Of a DNA stretch of 64,000 nucleotides, positions 49,100 through 61,099 are shown in pieces; within the stretch, counting starts at the first letter, position 1, and each line of letters starts with the position of its first letter. The notes below the pieces were generated by a model, which made no database searches, was not told where the DNA came from, and saw nothing but the letters and a program-made list of their open reading frames with translations. The position numbers were made by a program, and so were the translations under genes. Source of the stretch: Polytrichum commune (lineage: Eukaryota; Streptophyta; Polytrichopsida; Polytrichales; Polytrichaceae); contig OX485807.1 in the NCBI GenBank assembly GCA_950295325.1, positions 10,755,001 to 10,819,000 on the forward strand, written 5' to 3'.

Positions 49100-49400
49100 T
49101 AGTAATCTAGACACCTATATTTGAGTGGTATGTGGTTACATGTGGATCTAAGAACTGCCACCACAAATTTGTGTTTAAAAGAGATTGGACTACATACTCA
49201 GAACATGCTCAGCATACCATGCTTAATAATCAACATGATTGAGGGCACCTATATGATCATTTAATGAACTCAAAAATCTTCACTTTGATATTGAATAAGA
49301 TAATTTCATACAATCTCTGAGAATTATGAGGTAAATGGCTACAAGCATAATTAGGGTGTGCTAACTATCTCACACTATTGCATTTTTCATATCCTACGAG
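49100..49400 (-). repeat. Dispersed ~300-bp repeat, inverted copy 4
   Basis: Matches 28700-29090 in the same orientation: ACACCTATATTTGAGTGGTATG, GATCATTTAATGAACTC, CATATCCTACGAGAAGTGGG. Confidence 0.65.
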
Positions 49401-49499
49401 AAGTGGGTGCAAAAAAGGAAAGCATTCAAATAACACATGTCTTATCATAATAGACTTCCAATCCATATGCATAAAAATCATAACCTTTCTAGTGGAAGA

Positions 49500-51165
49500 G
49501 AACCAGTGGCAAGACCCCGCAAATCCTGTAATGCATGCTGATAATGTATACATGTAACAAAATTAGAATTCCATGATTTGAATGACTGCTGATGTTCCAT
49601 TGTGGTTGAACTTCATGACTCCAAATTTCACTCAAATAATTGTCACATAATTCTTTTGTCAAGCGATTAGAGTCGCTTTGAGACAAAGTTGTTCCTTCTG
49701 ACGTATTTGACATACAAAGGCTGATCAATACATCTGACATAATCTAAGTTCCTAATAAACAAAAAAATTCCTCTAATATATGCAACAAACTTCCTCAATT
49801 CTGTGAATTTCTGCAAGTGAAAAGTTGTAGAACCATGAATATTTCACTCAACACAACTACCAGATTTCCCATTAAAAGTCAGTCTGGTTTCTTCATTTTT
49901 AATTTCATTAGAACCGAACAGTACATTGCGTCAAGAAACTGAAGAAGACACAAGCTTCCCAAGTTGTTCTTCCACCACTCGATTTCTACCTCAAAACATA
50001 ATATTATTTCCAGGTTATAGCTTGTCCCTGAAAATGCAAAGGCTATCAGTAACTGACCCAATAATAGTCTCGCATCCAGATAACTCCACTACATAAAGCA
50101 TTTAGTGTCTCCAATTTTGTTTGTCTTGATCAATATTACTTGTAACCACCTGTGTAATGTCACCAACACTCAATGTAATGTTAACATCCTTTCTCAATTC
50201 TTCTATAAATTTTCGGGCATTATGGTTTTACAATGTTGCAAACACTGTCACTTACTAAGTGATTTTACATTCACATTTCAATCAATTTCTGCATGACAAT
50301 ATTTAATTACAAAATTGTCAAGATGCTGAATATACCAGAAATTGATGTACTGAAAGTAAGTTGAGATGACAAGAATTGTAAACTTTATCATAAGCAGTGT
50401 CCTTAGAAGTGATACCACAGTGACAATAAAATACCATATGGCACTAAATATGTCACTTAGTGAAGCTACTGGAACTTCCCATGATGAAACTGTCATGAAA
50501 TTCCGCAACCCTCAACTGATGCGTGACCTTGGAAGTTACTGTAGGGTTTGTCACTACAAGCAATACTGCACAATATAGCTCATTTGATCACAGCTTAAAG
50601 TTAAAGTGCCACCTACAGAAATAGAAGAATTAAACTTGTGGGCCAGCTCACCATGCCCCTGTCCACGATAACACCAAAACGACATCTTTGTAGTAGACTA
50701 GTTGATCAGTGTTTCCTGGAGATTCAACCGGTCGATATATTAAGAAGCTTGCAACAAATCCGATCTCACTATTGCCCATATTCAACCTCCCATTTCTTCA
50801 AAACCTCCCTCTGTTTCATCCAAAATTGCCCCCGATTTGCTCTAGAGGCATTTAGATCCTTTAAGGTGTGCTCTAGTTATGGGATTAGGAGGTGTGCATA
50901 AGAGTTATTGTTTTTTGGAAGGGGTTGGAATTATCATTCATTTACTTGATGTGTCTGAGAACAATTAATTCTCGTACTCAATGAAGTGGTGTTGGGTATC
51001 AAAATGGTTCTAACAAAGCTTTTTATGTCACATACATAATTTTTCTTCAATCTAACAAACTTCATCAAATATGCAAACTTCAGCAAGTGAGAACTTGTAG
51101 TACAGACAAATTTACAAGCATTTTGCTTGACAAATCTTGCTAGATTTCCTATCAAAAATCAAAGT
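49500..51165 (-). pseudogene. Degenerate exon-like remnants, unidentified
   Basis: On the minus strand two related segments (about 50090-49780 and 51180-51000) share diverged sequence (in reverse: AAATCTGGTAGTTG..TTTCACTTGCAGAA against AAATCTAGCAAG..CTCACTTGCTGAAG). The first can be read as a frame with VVEEQLGKLVSSS and LTFNGKSG broken by stops. I cannot name the family. They may be duplicated pieces of one dead gene. Confidence 0.3.
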
Positions 51166-51425
51166 ACTTTTTCTTTATTAAAAGCTTGAGCACACTATGA
51201 GATTCATCAAGAAGCTCATGAACATACAAATGTGCATCCCTTGTTCTTTCAACACTATTATTTTTTCTTTTCTTTTCTTCTTTTCCCAATAAAGCATCAA
51301 GTTTTGCTGGAAACATGATTATATGACATCTAGAGTCTATATGGACAAGTCATATATGGTTATATATCCGGACAAGTAATATGGTTATATATCTAGACAA
51401 GTAACACGATCATATGTCGTCTCCA

Positions 51426-51803
51426 TCAGAACGAGTAACTCTCATACTCGATGAAGCAATCGGTGGCTTGGTAGCGAGCCCCGATGGCGTTGCCACATAC
51501 AGGCAGGATTTGGGTGCCGATGTAATCCAAGCACGCTTTGCAGTCGGACAAGCCATACCTACAAGTGCCACGTCCCCATACCGTCACCCCTCCGCTTGTC
51601 TCGCTGTCCTTGTAATCGTAGCTATAGTAAGGGGTCTGTTGCGCGAGGTCCGATAGCACCAACCCAATCGCCTTGTACAATGCACTCTTCGTCGTCGTCT
51701 TCTGCGTGTTGCAGTACGCGTCTATGAATGTGGCGTCGTAAGCCTGAGCCGAGGCCACGAGGAACACTGTGAAGATGATGAGGGTTGTGATGAGCTTCGC
51801 CAT
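51426..51803 (-). CDS. Secreted single-DUF26 (ginkbilobin-type) cysteine-rich protein
   Basis: 125 residues from ATG at 51803. Residues 1-21 (MAKLITTLIIFTVFLVASAQ, then A) are a classic signal peptide. The mature part has six cysteines (AYC, GTC, SDC, KAC, PVC, TDC) as in ginkbilobin-2, an apoplastic mannose-binding antifungal DUF26 protein. The core is CRYGLSDCKAC, with six residues between the first two Cys instead of the usual eight. I chose this ATG because the longer frame upstream has no signal and overlaps an inferred acceptor (TTTTGGCAG|GCTCC near 51845). A leader intron (donor TTG|GTGAGT near 52465) and a TATA box at 52576 fit. It ends ...CFIEYESYSF. It looks intact and probably acts in apoplastic defence. 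Confidence 0.8.
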   Translation of the reverse strand: MAKLITTLIIFTVFLVASAQAYDATFIDAYCNTQKTTTKSALYKAIGLVLSDLAQQTPYYSYDYKDSETSGGVTVWGRGTCRYGLSDCKACLDYIGTQILPVCGNAIGARYQATDCFIEYESYSF

Positions 51804-52575
51804 GATTCTCACTTTGCAGATTCTGCTATAATCTGCTTGGAGCCTGCCAAAACATACATCAACAATTAGTAATATGTCATAACAATGATGCATCATGTGT
51901 TGCTATGTCGTGTGGTGTTAGAGCTCAGGACATAGTTACAATATTCCTTGATAGCCTATGAGCCTCAATATGGGAATTGCTGTTCCTTACCACTGCATTC
52001 ACTCTTCCAGTGGATGGTTTACTGAACTATTACAACTATGGTACATTTCCATTTTCCCATACTCATGGATTTCAAGCCTGTCTGAGGATTGAAGTGCAGC
52101 TACCTAGGCTCATTCTACCATCTTGCATTTTGTTTACAGCAAATCTGAGAAGCAAAGTGCAGCTGGTTGACATTACTCTAACATCCTGAATCGGTATAAT
52201 TGCAGAACCAAAGTCATACATCCCACTAAGACTACAATTCTAACATCCTGCACTAATTAGATTCTAGAACCAAAGTGCACCCAACTAAGATTGCTCCTCG
52301 GGACAGAGAATGGCAAGCTCTCCCCCTCTTGGCAATGTTGAGGAGGACATGCCATTTCAGCTTTGCAAAGAATTTAATAACCTCCATAAGCTCACATGAC
52401 AGAAATCATGGCTTTGTACACAGAAATGAGCTGATAGCTGAGGAGTCTATGTGGTCACTGAGCACACTCACCAATTAAGAAGATGGAGGAGCTGTAGTGA
52501 CAAGTAATAGTCCTCAACTGTCAAGCCAACATTGAAGAGGTGATGGTGTGTGGTACTCAGAGCAGGCCAGTGGCG

Positions 52576-52583
52576 TATTTATA
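52576..52583 (-). promoter_or_regulatory. TATA box of the DUF26 gene
   Basis: Minus-strand TATAAATA in AAGTATAAATACGCC. Transcription would start about 30 bp downstream near 52545, giving a leader spliced over the 52465-51846 intron. Confidence 0.6.
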
Positions 52584-52901
52584 CTTGGAAATCTAGCTAG
52601 CAGGTTCCTAGAAAGGTTTGTCATTTGAATCTTGTGAAAATTGTCGACTGTTTGTGAAGGAGAGATAAGTTGAGAAAGCGTCTTGTAGAATTAAGTTGTT
52701 GCTTGCTTTCAAATTTTGGAGTGGACCAAATTTTGGTTTGACTTGGATGGATCTCATCATGACCACATCGGGGGTGGGGAGTGCACTTTAGGGTGTAAAG
52801 TTCATAATTACTTAGTACATGAAAGAGCATCTAGCAAAGGTTGCCCTAAAACTTGACATTGCCAAGATTTTCATGTTTGCTTTCTATTCCTATTTAATGT
52901 A

Positions 52902-52909
52902 ATGTTGGG
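52902..52909. repeat. Target-site duplication of hAT element, left
   Basis: ATGTTGGG, repeated at 53836-53843. Confidence 0.85.
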
Positions 52910-53835
52910 CAGGGCATAAAATTGACACCCTGGGGGGTGTATTCTGCTTCCTAGAGTGTCCTAGGACACCCAAATCTCAAACAGGGTGTCCCCGAGGACA
53001 CCCAAAAATCCTACAAGGGTGTCCTTTTTACACCCAAAAAAAATTCAGGGTGTCCCCTGTACTTGTAGGGCCTATCAGCGTATATGTTTGACAAAGTTTT
53101 TGCAAGTTTTTCTTTTTTGACACGCAAAAACTTGCACAAAAAAAAATGCACGTCAATTGACACGCACATTCTAGAAATTGACACGTACTGTGACTTGTGA
53201 AGAAAAAAATCACACATCAATTGACACACTAGAAATTGAAATGACATGTATTACTTGAGTACTATAAAGTGCAGCTCAAGTATCCGGAAAACATAACCCA
53301 TAACAGTAGGAGAACTTCCTACACTCACTCACATACTTAAGTTCAACTTTGCTCTTGCTGGAAGAGTTGCTAGAAAAATCCTCATATGACAGTTGTGGCA
53401 AGCTGTTCTTGTAATTCCTGCTAGTACAGCTTCTTGTGAGAGAGGATTTTCTACTCAAAATCATATTAAATCTACTTTACGGTGTAGTTTGGTATTAGAG
53501 ACTTTGGAAGCACAAATGAGAGTTGCGGCAAAAATCCCCATAGAGGCCATTGACTTTGAGCAAGTATGGGTAAAGTGGTGTGCTATGAAAGGCCGCCGCT
53601 TGTAGGTTTGATTTGCATTGCAAGTTATGATATGTAGTGATTTTTTTGATTTTTAATTAAAATTTTGAAATGATATTATATATTTTTCAAAATTGTACTT
53701 ATTTTGACAAAAAAACAATTTTAAGAGAAATTTATGAGGACACCCAAAAATTGGAGCAGGGTGTCCTTGGGACACCCAAAATTTGGGACAGGGTGTCCCC
53801 TGGAAATTTGGCTAGGGTGTCAAATTTATGGCCTG
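52910..53835 (+). mobile_element. Non-autonomous hAT transposon, 926 bp
   Basis: The ends are CAGGGCATAAAATTGACACC and, in reverse, CAGGCCATAAATTTGACACC. The 8-bp duplication ATGTTGGG is perfect. Subterminal GGGTGTCC/GGACACCC words recur in both orientations at 52940-53060 and 53730-53820 and are probably transposase-binding repeats. Only the 3' end of a transposase remains inside. Confidence 0.88.
53393..53605 (+). pseudogene. hAT transposase C-terminal dimerisation fragment
   Basis: The frame reads LVIPASTASCERGFSTQNHI and then RCSLVLETLEAQMRV, the signature of the hAT dimerisation domain. The frame ends naturally (GRRL stop), so the terminus is genuine. Upstream sequence back to the transposon end lacks the catalytic domain, so this is an internal-deletion derivative. 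It cannot encode active transposase. Confidence 0.85.
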
Positions 53836-53899
53836 ATGTTGGGGGTCAAAAACCCACCAATGTGTCAAGCAGTGATCGGGGATATTTTTGGGGATAATC

Positions 53900-54110
53900 G
53901 GTTGAGATCCTAGTGTTTGCAAGTCCAACCAATTACATGTTGTCATCCTCCGGTTTTTCTTTAACAAATTGGGGTATATTCTATAGATTCCTCTAAAATT
54001 GTCGGTAAATTTTCTGTAGTCTTGAATTTCATCCGGTTATTTCTCAAACTCAACCGGTTCATTTGAAACTAATTGCCGGCTCTCCCCGACCATTGGTGTC
54101 AAGAGATCAA
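53900..54110 (+). repeat. Dispersed repeat shared with 40950-41190
   Basis: Second copy of the family with TATAGATTCCTCTAAAATTG and CCGGTTATTTCTCAAACTCA. Confidence 0.65.
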
Positions 54111-55241
54111 GGTCAACAAAATCTATTAGATTCACATGTGGTATTTTTGCTCCCGGGTACACAATTCTCATATTATATGGCCTTGAATAGAATCATTTAT
54201 AATGCATTTTAGTCCAATCTCAAGTGAGATAAAAAAATTTAATGTAGGAAATTCCTGTAGCTCTTCTAACAAGGAATCCAAAAATGTAATTATATACAGG
54301 AAGTGAATATTTCTTGAAGCATATAATGCATTAAAAACCTAATTATTCAATTATTTAAAATACAGATACCATAGGCCAAACTACCCAACTTTTTGGGCTT
54401 TTTAATCAAATTTTAAGAATTGTTAATATAAATATTACATTGCCAGTGACTTTTAATTTTAATTGGAGGCAACAACTTGTGTGGGTCTTTTCAAATTATG
54501 CATAGGCATAGGTTAGGAAAATAGGTGTTTCAAATTTTTATATACATTGTGGAATTTTTTTAAATAAATATGCAACCCAATTTATTCTACATCTCATTTA
54601 ATTTAATTTGGTCTTCACTTAAATCTTTGGTCCTTTTGTCTTTGTATAATTTGATATAATTTTTACAAAATTGTCCTTTAAGCCGTTTTAATGCCGATGC
54701 CCCTGCATATAATATGGGAGTTGCATACCTGGACCTTTGTTGTAAAAGGTAAATATAGGTATCCACAAGCTCTCTATAGGGCATACCCTTTTTTCAACTA
54801 TCCATATATGTACGGTTGAATGATGTTGTAATTAAATTTGTTGTTTTTAGCACACTAAAGTGTCTAGATACAGTTGTCAACACTTGTAGGGCCTCAACTT
54901 TAAATTAACTTGACTATTACAACTTAACCCCTAACACACCAATATCTAATCTCTCCCTTTTTCATGGCTTCCAAATTTAGTGAGTGCCAAGTGGCGTTCA
55001 CCCCATTGAAATCTAAACTCATGCAAGTTAATTGACTATCACCATATGAGTCCTAGGCAATCATTGTATCTTGGGGAGAGAAATATGCAATTCAATCATT
55101 ATGGTAGGTTTGCAGGTTTTCCTAGTCATAACACATATTAAGTTTTTAGTGACATAAGAGAATTGCCCATGTATCATATGCTTGTATTGATTGAACAAGG
55201 AAACCATGACCATTTAACTTCATTTGTAACAAAGCATATCC
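54111..55241. other. AT-rich spacer
   Basis: No supported gene. A 65-codon minus-strand frame at 54587-54784 has no recognisable family. Confidence 0.45.
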
Positions 55242-55283
55242 AACACTATATTCGTTAATCGGAGACTTTTGAAAGTCTCAAAA
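55242..55283 (-). repeat. Shared 3' terminus of DUF7869 element 2
   Basis: Reverse of AACACTATATTCGTTAATCG with the AGACTTTTGAAAGTCT hairpin. Homologous to 48493-48532. Confidence 0.65.
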
Positions 55284-55647
55284 TAAAATATGCCCATGGT
55301 TTGGGATGCCAATATTGTGGGCATACGGAATATTGGGAACATCAAGAACATGACGATTTAAAATTTTACATGTAAAGCATATTCTTATTACTAAAAATAG
55401 AGAATTTCAATTAAAATGAAAACGTGAGCTCTTTGTGGAAAATAACAATCAACTCTAAAAAAACAATTGGTTTATGTCATTATAGAGTTTGGGGTGCACA
55501 TCCCATAAGTAAGGCTCTTATGAATTTGGATGGCACATCCCAAACGTATACAACAATGGAGTGTGACAAGTCCACTAAGTCTAATAAAAACCAAGTCTAC
55601 TAAGCGCCCATGTTTTTCGCCATTAACTCCCACCTAATATGTTATGT

Positions 55648-58600
55648 TTACACATCTCCATCTTCCGCTTCATATCCATTCTCGGCGTCATTCACCGCAG
55701 CTGCAATACGTGCCAAGTTGTCTTTGGTAAAATCTATATGTTTTTGGGGGATGGTCATTGTTTCTGTTTTGGAACCTTTGCGCGGCTTCCAAGCACAAAG
55801 TATAGTATCCGTGTTTATCCAAACTGGTGTGTACGCTGAGTCCACTGTCCACTTAAAATTCTTTTTGGTGTCCCAACCTAAATAAGTGCATAGCACGTTT
55901 TGGTCTTTAGTGCTTGGACGACAATATTCCACCTCAATTTGACGAAAGTTGGGGCTAGTTCGAACAAAATTGGGTGAAGACAATGCTTTCACCAACCAAA
56001 TTGGCTTGGGATGCTCCTCATCCCCTGCTCGTACGAGGACCAAATAACCTTCATGGCAATCAACACCTACACGAAACGACGGTGCCGGTCGATTGCAGGC
56101 AGGGCCAACGTAATGCTCGTCCATTGCGAACTCTTCACGAACGTCTCCATTGCTAAAAAACATGGTGTCGGACTCGACAACCGTTAAACGGCTTTGTGGC
56201 CAAAATCCTTGTGTTAAAGTTGTACGGGTGTCGCCACCAAGTGTCATTAGGGCCGAGCGAATGCGATCCCAATACGCAATCAAAGGTTCATGAGTATCTC
56301 TAACACGTCTAGTGATGTCCTCCTCACACAACTCTTTCCAATATTCAATGAATCCGGATATGCCTTTGATGATTTCCGGCCCATTCCTCATGGGGTCGGG
56401 TTTGCAAGGCTTTGGATCCCCATCCGGGAGCAAACATTTCCCATCATTGTCTTGACGCCATACGAGTATACCATCATCTGGGCCCCAATTAGGAGATGTG
56501 CACAAAAGCTTAAATTGCATGGCCGGGAGACCATCATCACTTATATAGAATCGGAATTGTTGTGCTTTGGTATGTCCCACCAAACGGTCCCCTCCCTTCA
56601 ACATGTATGGCTTGATGAAGGCCTTGAAATCTGGTACTTCTTCAATCATGTGCGGAATTACCGGCATATGGTCCAAATCCATATACGATTTCATAAGAAG
56701 TGGTATGGTTGGAAAATCTTCTTCATGCAACTTCATGCTCCACCGTCCGAAAGACGCATCAATGTCATCGTGTGTGTGTCCCACCATCAAGAAAGACACA
56801 AACACCTCCTTGAAGATTCCTTTCGCCACAAGCAAGGACCAAAAACAAAATACATATCGACATTTGTTGTCCTTCGCACAATTATCAAGTTGAACGTGGA
56901 GAGTTGGAGGCAAAGGTTTTGCACAAAGAGGTTCTCTGGGTGGCTCCGGCAATGACGACATACAAACCTCCTTCCCCGCAAGCAGTGCTTCGTAAAGGGG
57001 TGTCGTTCCACAACCATCAAACAATTCACGTGATGAATGTACCGGTGGCTTCTCAAGATCGCGCAAGAGTTTTGCAAATGATCCCACCGTGTGGTTAGCA
57101 TCGCCAGGGTAAAAATCCAGACCATAATGGGCATACTTAACGTCTCCATGTCCGTGGGCAATCATCCCTGGGAAAAAACAAACGATCCATGAATGACAAC
57201 AATAACAACAACAACCCTAAACGGATGTGTGAAGTTGAAACCTAACGCAAACACATCTAGTAAAATTGGATAGAATTTGAACACATATTTGTGATTTCCT
57301 ACAAACCTGTGACAGCTACGGGCAACTTGAAGAGTCCATCCGTGGCCTTTATTTTCCGTGCATAACAAGGGCATGCGGTCTTGGCGTGGTCCATTTTGTC
57401 ATGGATGATTGTTAGAACCTCTGCAGGCCTCATTATGGATAGAGCACGGTTCTTGTAGTAATCTTGACGGTGAGCCTCTTGGTTGTTGACATGTTCAATA
57501 TATTTTGCTTGGTGTCTGGAGTGGGATTCGGTGCCTATGGGGTGGGCGTCTCGAAGACCTTTGTATTTTTCACACGTCGTACACCTAGCGAACTTGTCCC
57601 CAGGTCTCTTCAAAATGTATTCAGCAAACTGTTGGTTTTTAATTACACTCAACTTGGACAAAGAAATGGGACCACATCCCGCTATGCGACCCACTTCGTT
57701 AATGTCCGTTAATATGTTCTTCCATTTTGTACCTGTGGGCAACACCATTTGTACAACTTTCTCCCCTGACGACAATGTCCTTGTCTTGTGGGGCATTGCA
57801 TCGGCCAATGGGACTATGATGGTGGAGAGTGTCGCGGAGGCTTGGAGTGTAGCCTCCCGAGGTTTCTTTGTGCCCGAATTTCCATGAAATCGTGAGCGGC
57901 GACCCAACGATGAATACTTTTGAAACCTATAAAAATCAGCCTTTGACACGGCGTGGATGGTATATCACGCGGTACAACACACATCCACATTCTCAAGTGT
58001 GACCACCTTATGCCCATGGGTGTCAATGTGCACATTTCTATGGACCTCGAGTTTCTTTGCCGATCTCATACGGAAATCGGCCAGCCACATCTCTTGACAT
58101 AGGGACTTAATTTTCTCCCGTGGGAAAAACTGGCAACATTTCCGATAGCAACAGTCTTTGGCGGACACAAGACGGATAGATTCGTCTCCCAATATGCGAT
58201 CCCGTCGACGCTCCTTATCTCCTCGAAGCACACGGTTCGAATCATATTTGCGTAGGCCTTTGCGAGGACGTATTTTGGCCAACAAAGCTAATTGTGTTTG
58301 CTTATGGCGCCGCTCATGGTCCAACAAGCTCACTCCATCATGGAGAACCCGACAAAAAGGCCATCGACGCAAGGAAAATCTCCATGTCACCGGGACCTCA
58401 AGCGGAAACAAAGAATTCAAGATGCACACACCAACATCGTTCGGACCAAGGGGGTTGGCATCCACACAATCACGGGGATCAGAGTTTCTATATATGCCAT
58501 CTGCCACAGGGATACCAATGTCATTGAGTAGGACGACATCAAGGCCAACCCATTGCTCCCTCCCGAAACCGGCACACAACGGAATGTCATCGTGGTCATC

Positions 58601-58783
58601 CCTAGAATGTAGAGATTGTTCGTGCACTTCTAAAGATTCATGGGAGGATGTATCCACAAACTCCCCCATCACGTTTGGCAGACCATTACAACCCGCCGAA
58701 GGGGAAGAAAGTTCACACTCACCATCGGAGGAGGAAGAAATTGTGGACAACTCCAATGAACTATATGCCACGGGCAGCGCCAT
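55648..58783 (-). pseudogene. DUF7869-like TE protein, copy 2 (one stop codon)
   Basis: The start is ATG at 58783, just past the acceptor GCTTAG at 58789. Exon 1 is 58783-57307 and exon 2 is 57167-55648, with a 139-bp GT-AG intron in phase. Apart from TGA at 57967-57965, where copy 1 has Trp (CCKAWYTIH), the frame is open for almost 1000 residues. Features in order are an acidic N terminus, KDCCYRKCCQFFPREK, FARCTTCEKYK (zinc-knuckle-like), IIHDKMDHAKTACPC, QLDNCAKDNKCRYVF and LMVGHTHDDIDASFGRWSM near 56750. Conservation is strongest at the QLDN and GHTHDDID blocks. I propose it is the mobilising enzyme of this element, because no other gene lies within it. This is inference. Confidence 0.7.
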
Positions 58784-59289
58784 CCAACCTAAGCAAACCA
58801 CTAATCAATGACCAAAACAAGAAGCACCGCAATGCACACAAAAGCGAAAACGAGAGCTGTGTAAATATATGGCTCAAAAAATACAAACAACTCTCGCGGC
58901 ACCGTTGGGGGACCTCACATATGAAGACGAACGTGCGTTCGAAAACAACGCCATGACAAGCAAATACTACGTGGGAGTCACACACCAATGGACAACGGCA
59001 TGCAATTGTGGTACATATTAACCGTGAAGGGTTTTGGGTCGATTTGCTAATAAAACATGGGAAGTGTTGCCAACCAACAAAGGAGAGCATACGCACATAT
59101 ATTCACGAACGCGCGGACGAGATTATCAACCCAACAAACAATGAATTGTAAAAGGGATAAGCAACGTGCATTGCTCAGGAGCACCCAAAATGCACCTGCA
59201 TCATTATCCACATGCAACAAGCATCGTAATTGAAGGGCATGTCTTTGACGGGTGTGTATCTAGGAACGACCGAACCCAAGGTAGAGCCT

Positions 59290-60142
59290 AAACTCAAGGG
59301 TGTATGTATACGAACGATCGTTCGTAAGTCCTGGCCGAAACATATGGGCGTATGCATACGAACGATCAATCATGTGTTCTAGCCCTGACCGTGTTTGTAA
59401 AAATATTGACCCATCAGAAGAAACATCTATAGCGTAGTAGTAGGAGGCATGTGCATAAATGAACGGATGTTTCTATATAATTGCAAAATAATATCAATTG
59501 ATATTTATGAACGCACGTTCGTGAATACCAGACCATCATATGTTCAGTTGGACATAACAAAGTCACGGGAGCGTAGGTGTCTTTAAGGGTTAGGAGGAAA
59601 ATATACGAACGCACGTCCGTATATCATTGAACATTTTAGCGCCCACGACTACCTATAAGTAGGTCAACGTGGAGTATTATCGAATGCTCTACTTACGAAC
59701 GCACGTTCGTAAACCACTCGCATTACACGAACTTACATGCGCCTGTATCTCCAAGGAAATATATACGAACGCACGTTCGTATATAATTGAACATTTTCAT
59801 GCCTATGACTACCTATAAGTAAATCTACGCTGAGTATGTCCAATGCTCTACTTACGAACGCACGTTCGTAAACCACTCGCATCACAACAACTTACGTGCG
59901 CCTGTATCTGGAAGGAAATATATACGAACGCACGTTCGTATATAATTGAACATTTTGTGCCTATGACTACCTGTAAGTAAATCTACGCTGAGTATGTCTA
60001 ATGCTTTACTTACGAACGCACGTTCGTAAACCACTCGCATCACATGTCTGAACCACTCATCTATACCACTCGTCTAAACTACATGTCTAAACCACTCGCA
60101 TCACATGTCGCTACCAAGTCATCTTTACGAACATGCGTTCGT
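59290..60142. repeat. Palindrome array, TTACGAACG type, about 10 units
   Basis: TTACGAACGNNCGTTCGTAA and variants occur near 59312, 59500, 59595, 59693, 59763, 59853, 59922, 60011 and 60124. Centres are mostly CA, sometimes AT. Two alternating linkers (TATATAATTGAACATTTT and AACCACTCGCATCAC) give an ~160-bp higher-order period between 59690 and 60030. It lies in the inferred leader intron of DUF7869 gene 2. Confidence 0.9.
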
Positions 60143-60309
60143 AAACGTCCGGTATTTGCGGCGGTATATGCGGGTATGTGCAACCTATTGTGTACCTGGG
60201 AGGTATAGGGTGGGCGCACAAGAAAATGGTTTGTGCTCGTTCCAGTCAGGTCTGTGGAGCGCACACTTGGTTGTGCCGCAGAAAAGAGCTCTGATGTGGG
60301 GGGAAGAGC

Positions 60310-60400
60310 TTTAAGTACCTCCCCCCTGATGGTTCAAAATCCCTTGGATGCTATTTAAAAAGCGGATTCCCGCCGCCTACTTTGACCTAACAATATGCCA
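60310..60400 (-). promoter_or_regulatory. Candidate promoter of DUF7869 gene 2
   Basis: Minus strand: GGTCAAAGTAGGCGGCGGGA, then TTTTTAAATAGC (TATA-like) near 60352, then a possible leader donor GAG|GTACTT near 60317. Copy 1 has GGTCAAATGAAATTCCGGCG and GGAA upstream of its TATA-like box. Confidence 0.4.
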
Positions 60401-60485
60401 TTCCATCCATGCGGAATAAATAAATAGCATTATGTATGGAACATGTCTTGCATGCACGCAACATATTGTAAATATGTCAATCGGT

Positions 60486-60675
60486 CGCACACCTTAGTTG
60501 TCACCAAGGTCTCACGTGAATATATGTCTATATTTATATGTATATATGAATTTCATATTGTATATTGTATTATATTATATTATATATACACATATATATA
60601 ATATTAGATTTATAATGTCTATATAGGTTTATGGTTAACATTGAATTTAAATGATTTGCAACTAAGGTGTGAAGT
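60486..60675. repeat. Short inverted repeat around a TATA-rich tract
   Basis: CACACCTTAGTTG at 60487 and CAACTAAGGTGTG at 60659 are inverted partners about 160 bp apart, enclosing a TATATTATA-rich core. This is perhaps a small MITE; no flanking duplication is visible. Confidence 0.4.
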
Positions 60676-61099
60676 CCAAGTTAATTGACGATTGATTATA
60701 CCTAATAAAGTGATGAAGGGTTTAGGGTAATACATATTCACACACACAATGAGGTAAGAGTAGCTAAAAACATGTTGTGGAAGCCCCTAAAATTGTAGGT
60801 ATCATATGATTCACATAAAAAAAATGCCCGTAATATGGTCACCAACTGCATGAATACCAATAAAAAGTCGCTTAATCCATAATGGTTTGTACTAGGTAAA
60901 TTGAGGACATTTTGAAGTAATCATACCCAATATATGTAGGTAAGGTCTTCATTCAAATGTAACACTAGGTTTGAAAATAATGAATTAAAATGGCATGATT
61001 GGAAATGATCAATCACTTTGGAACGGTGCATACGATAATGATAAGAATTGAAACCATGCCTACGTGAAGTCACACTTACAATTATTAATATCATGTGTT

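Larger units (their letters stand above)
55242..60420 (-). mobile_element. DUF7869-type TE, copy 2
   Basis: Minus-strand relative of copy 1. Its 3' end (55283-55242) reads in reverse TTGAGACTTTCAAAAGTCTC, then ATTAACGAATATAGTGTT. The promoter side is near 60340-60400, with a leader intron holding a palindrome array at 60142-59290, then the coding region 58783-55648. The 5' limit is uncertain and I found no flanking duplication. Confidence 0.6.

Noticed and set aside
54587-54784. 65-codon minus-strand frame
   Set aside because: Looks somewhat protein-like but has no recognisable family, splice context or second copy.
56290-56955. 221-codon plus-strand frame
   Set aside because: Antisense shadow of the strongly conserved exon 2 of DUF7869 gene 2.
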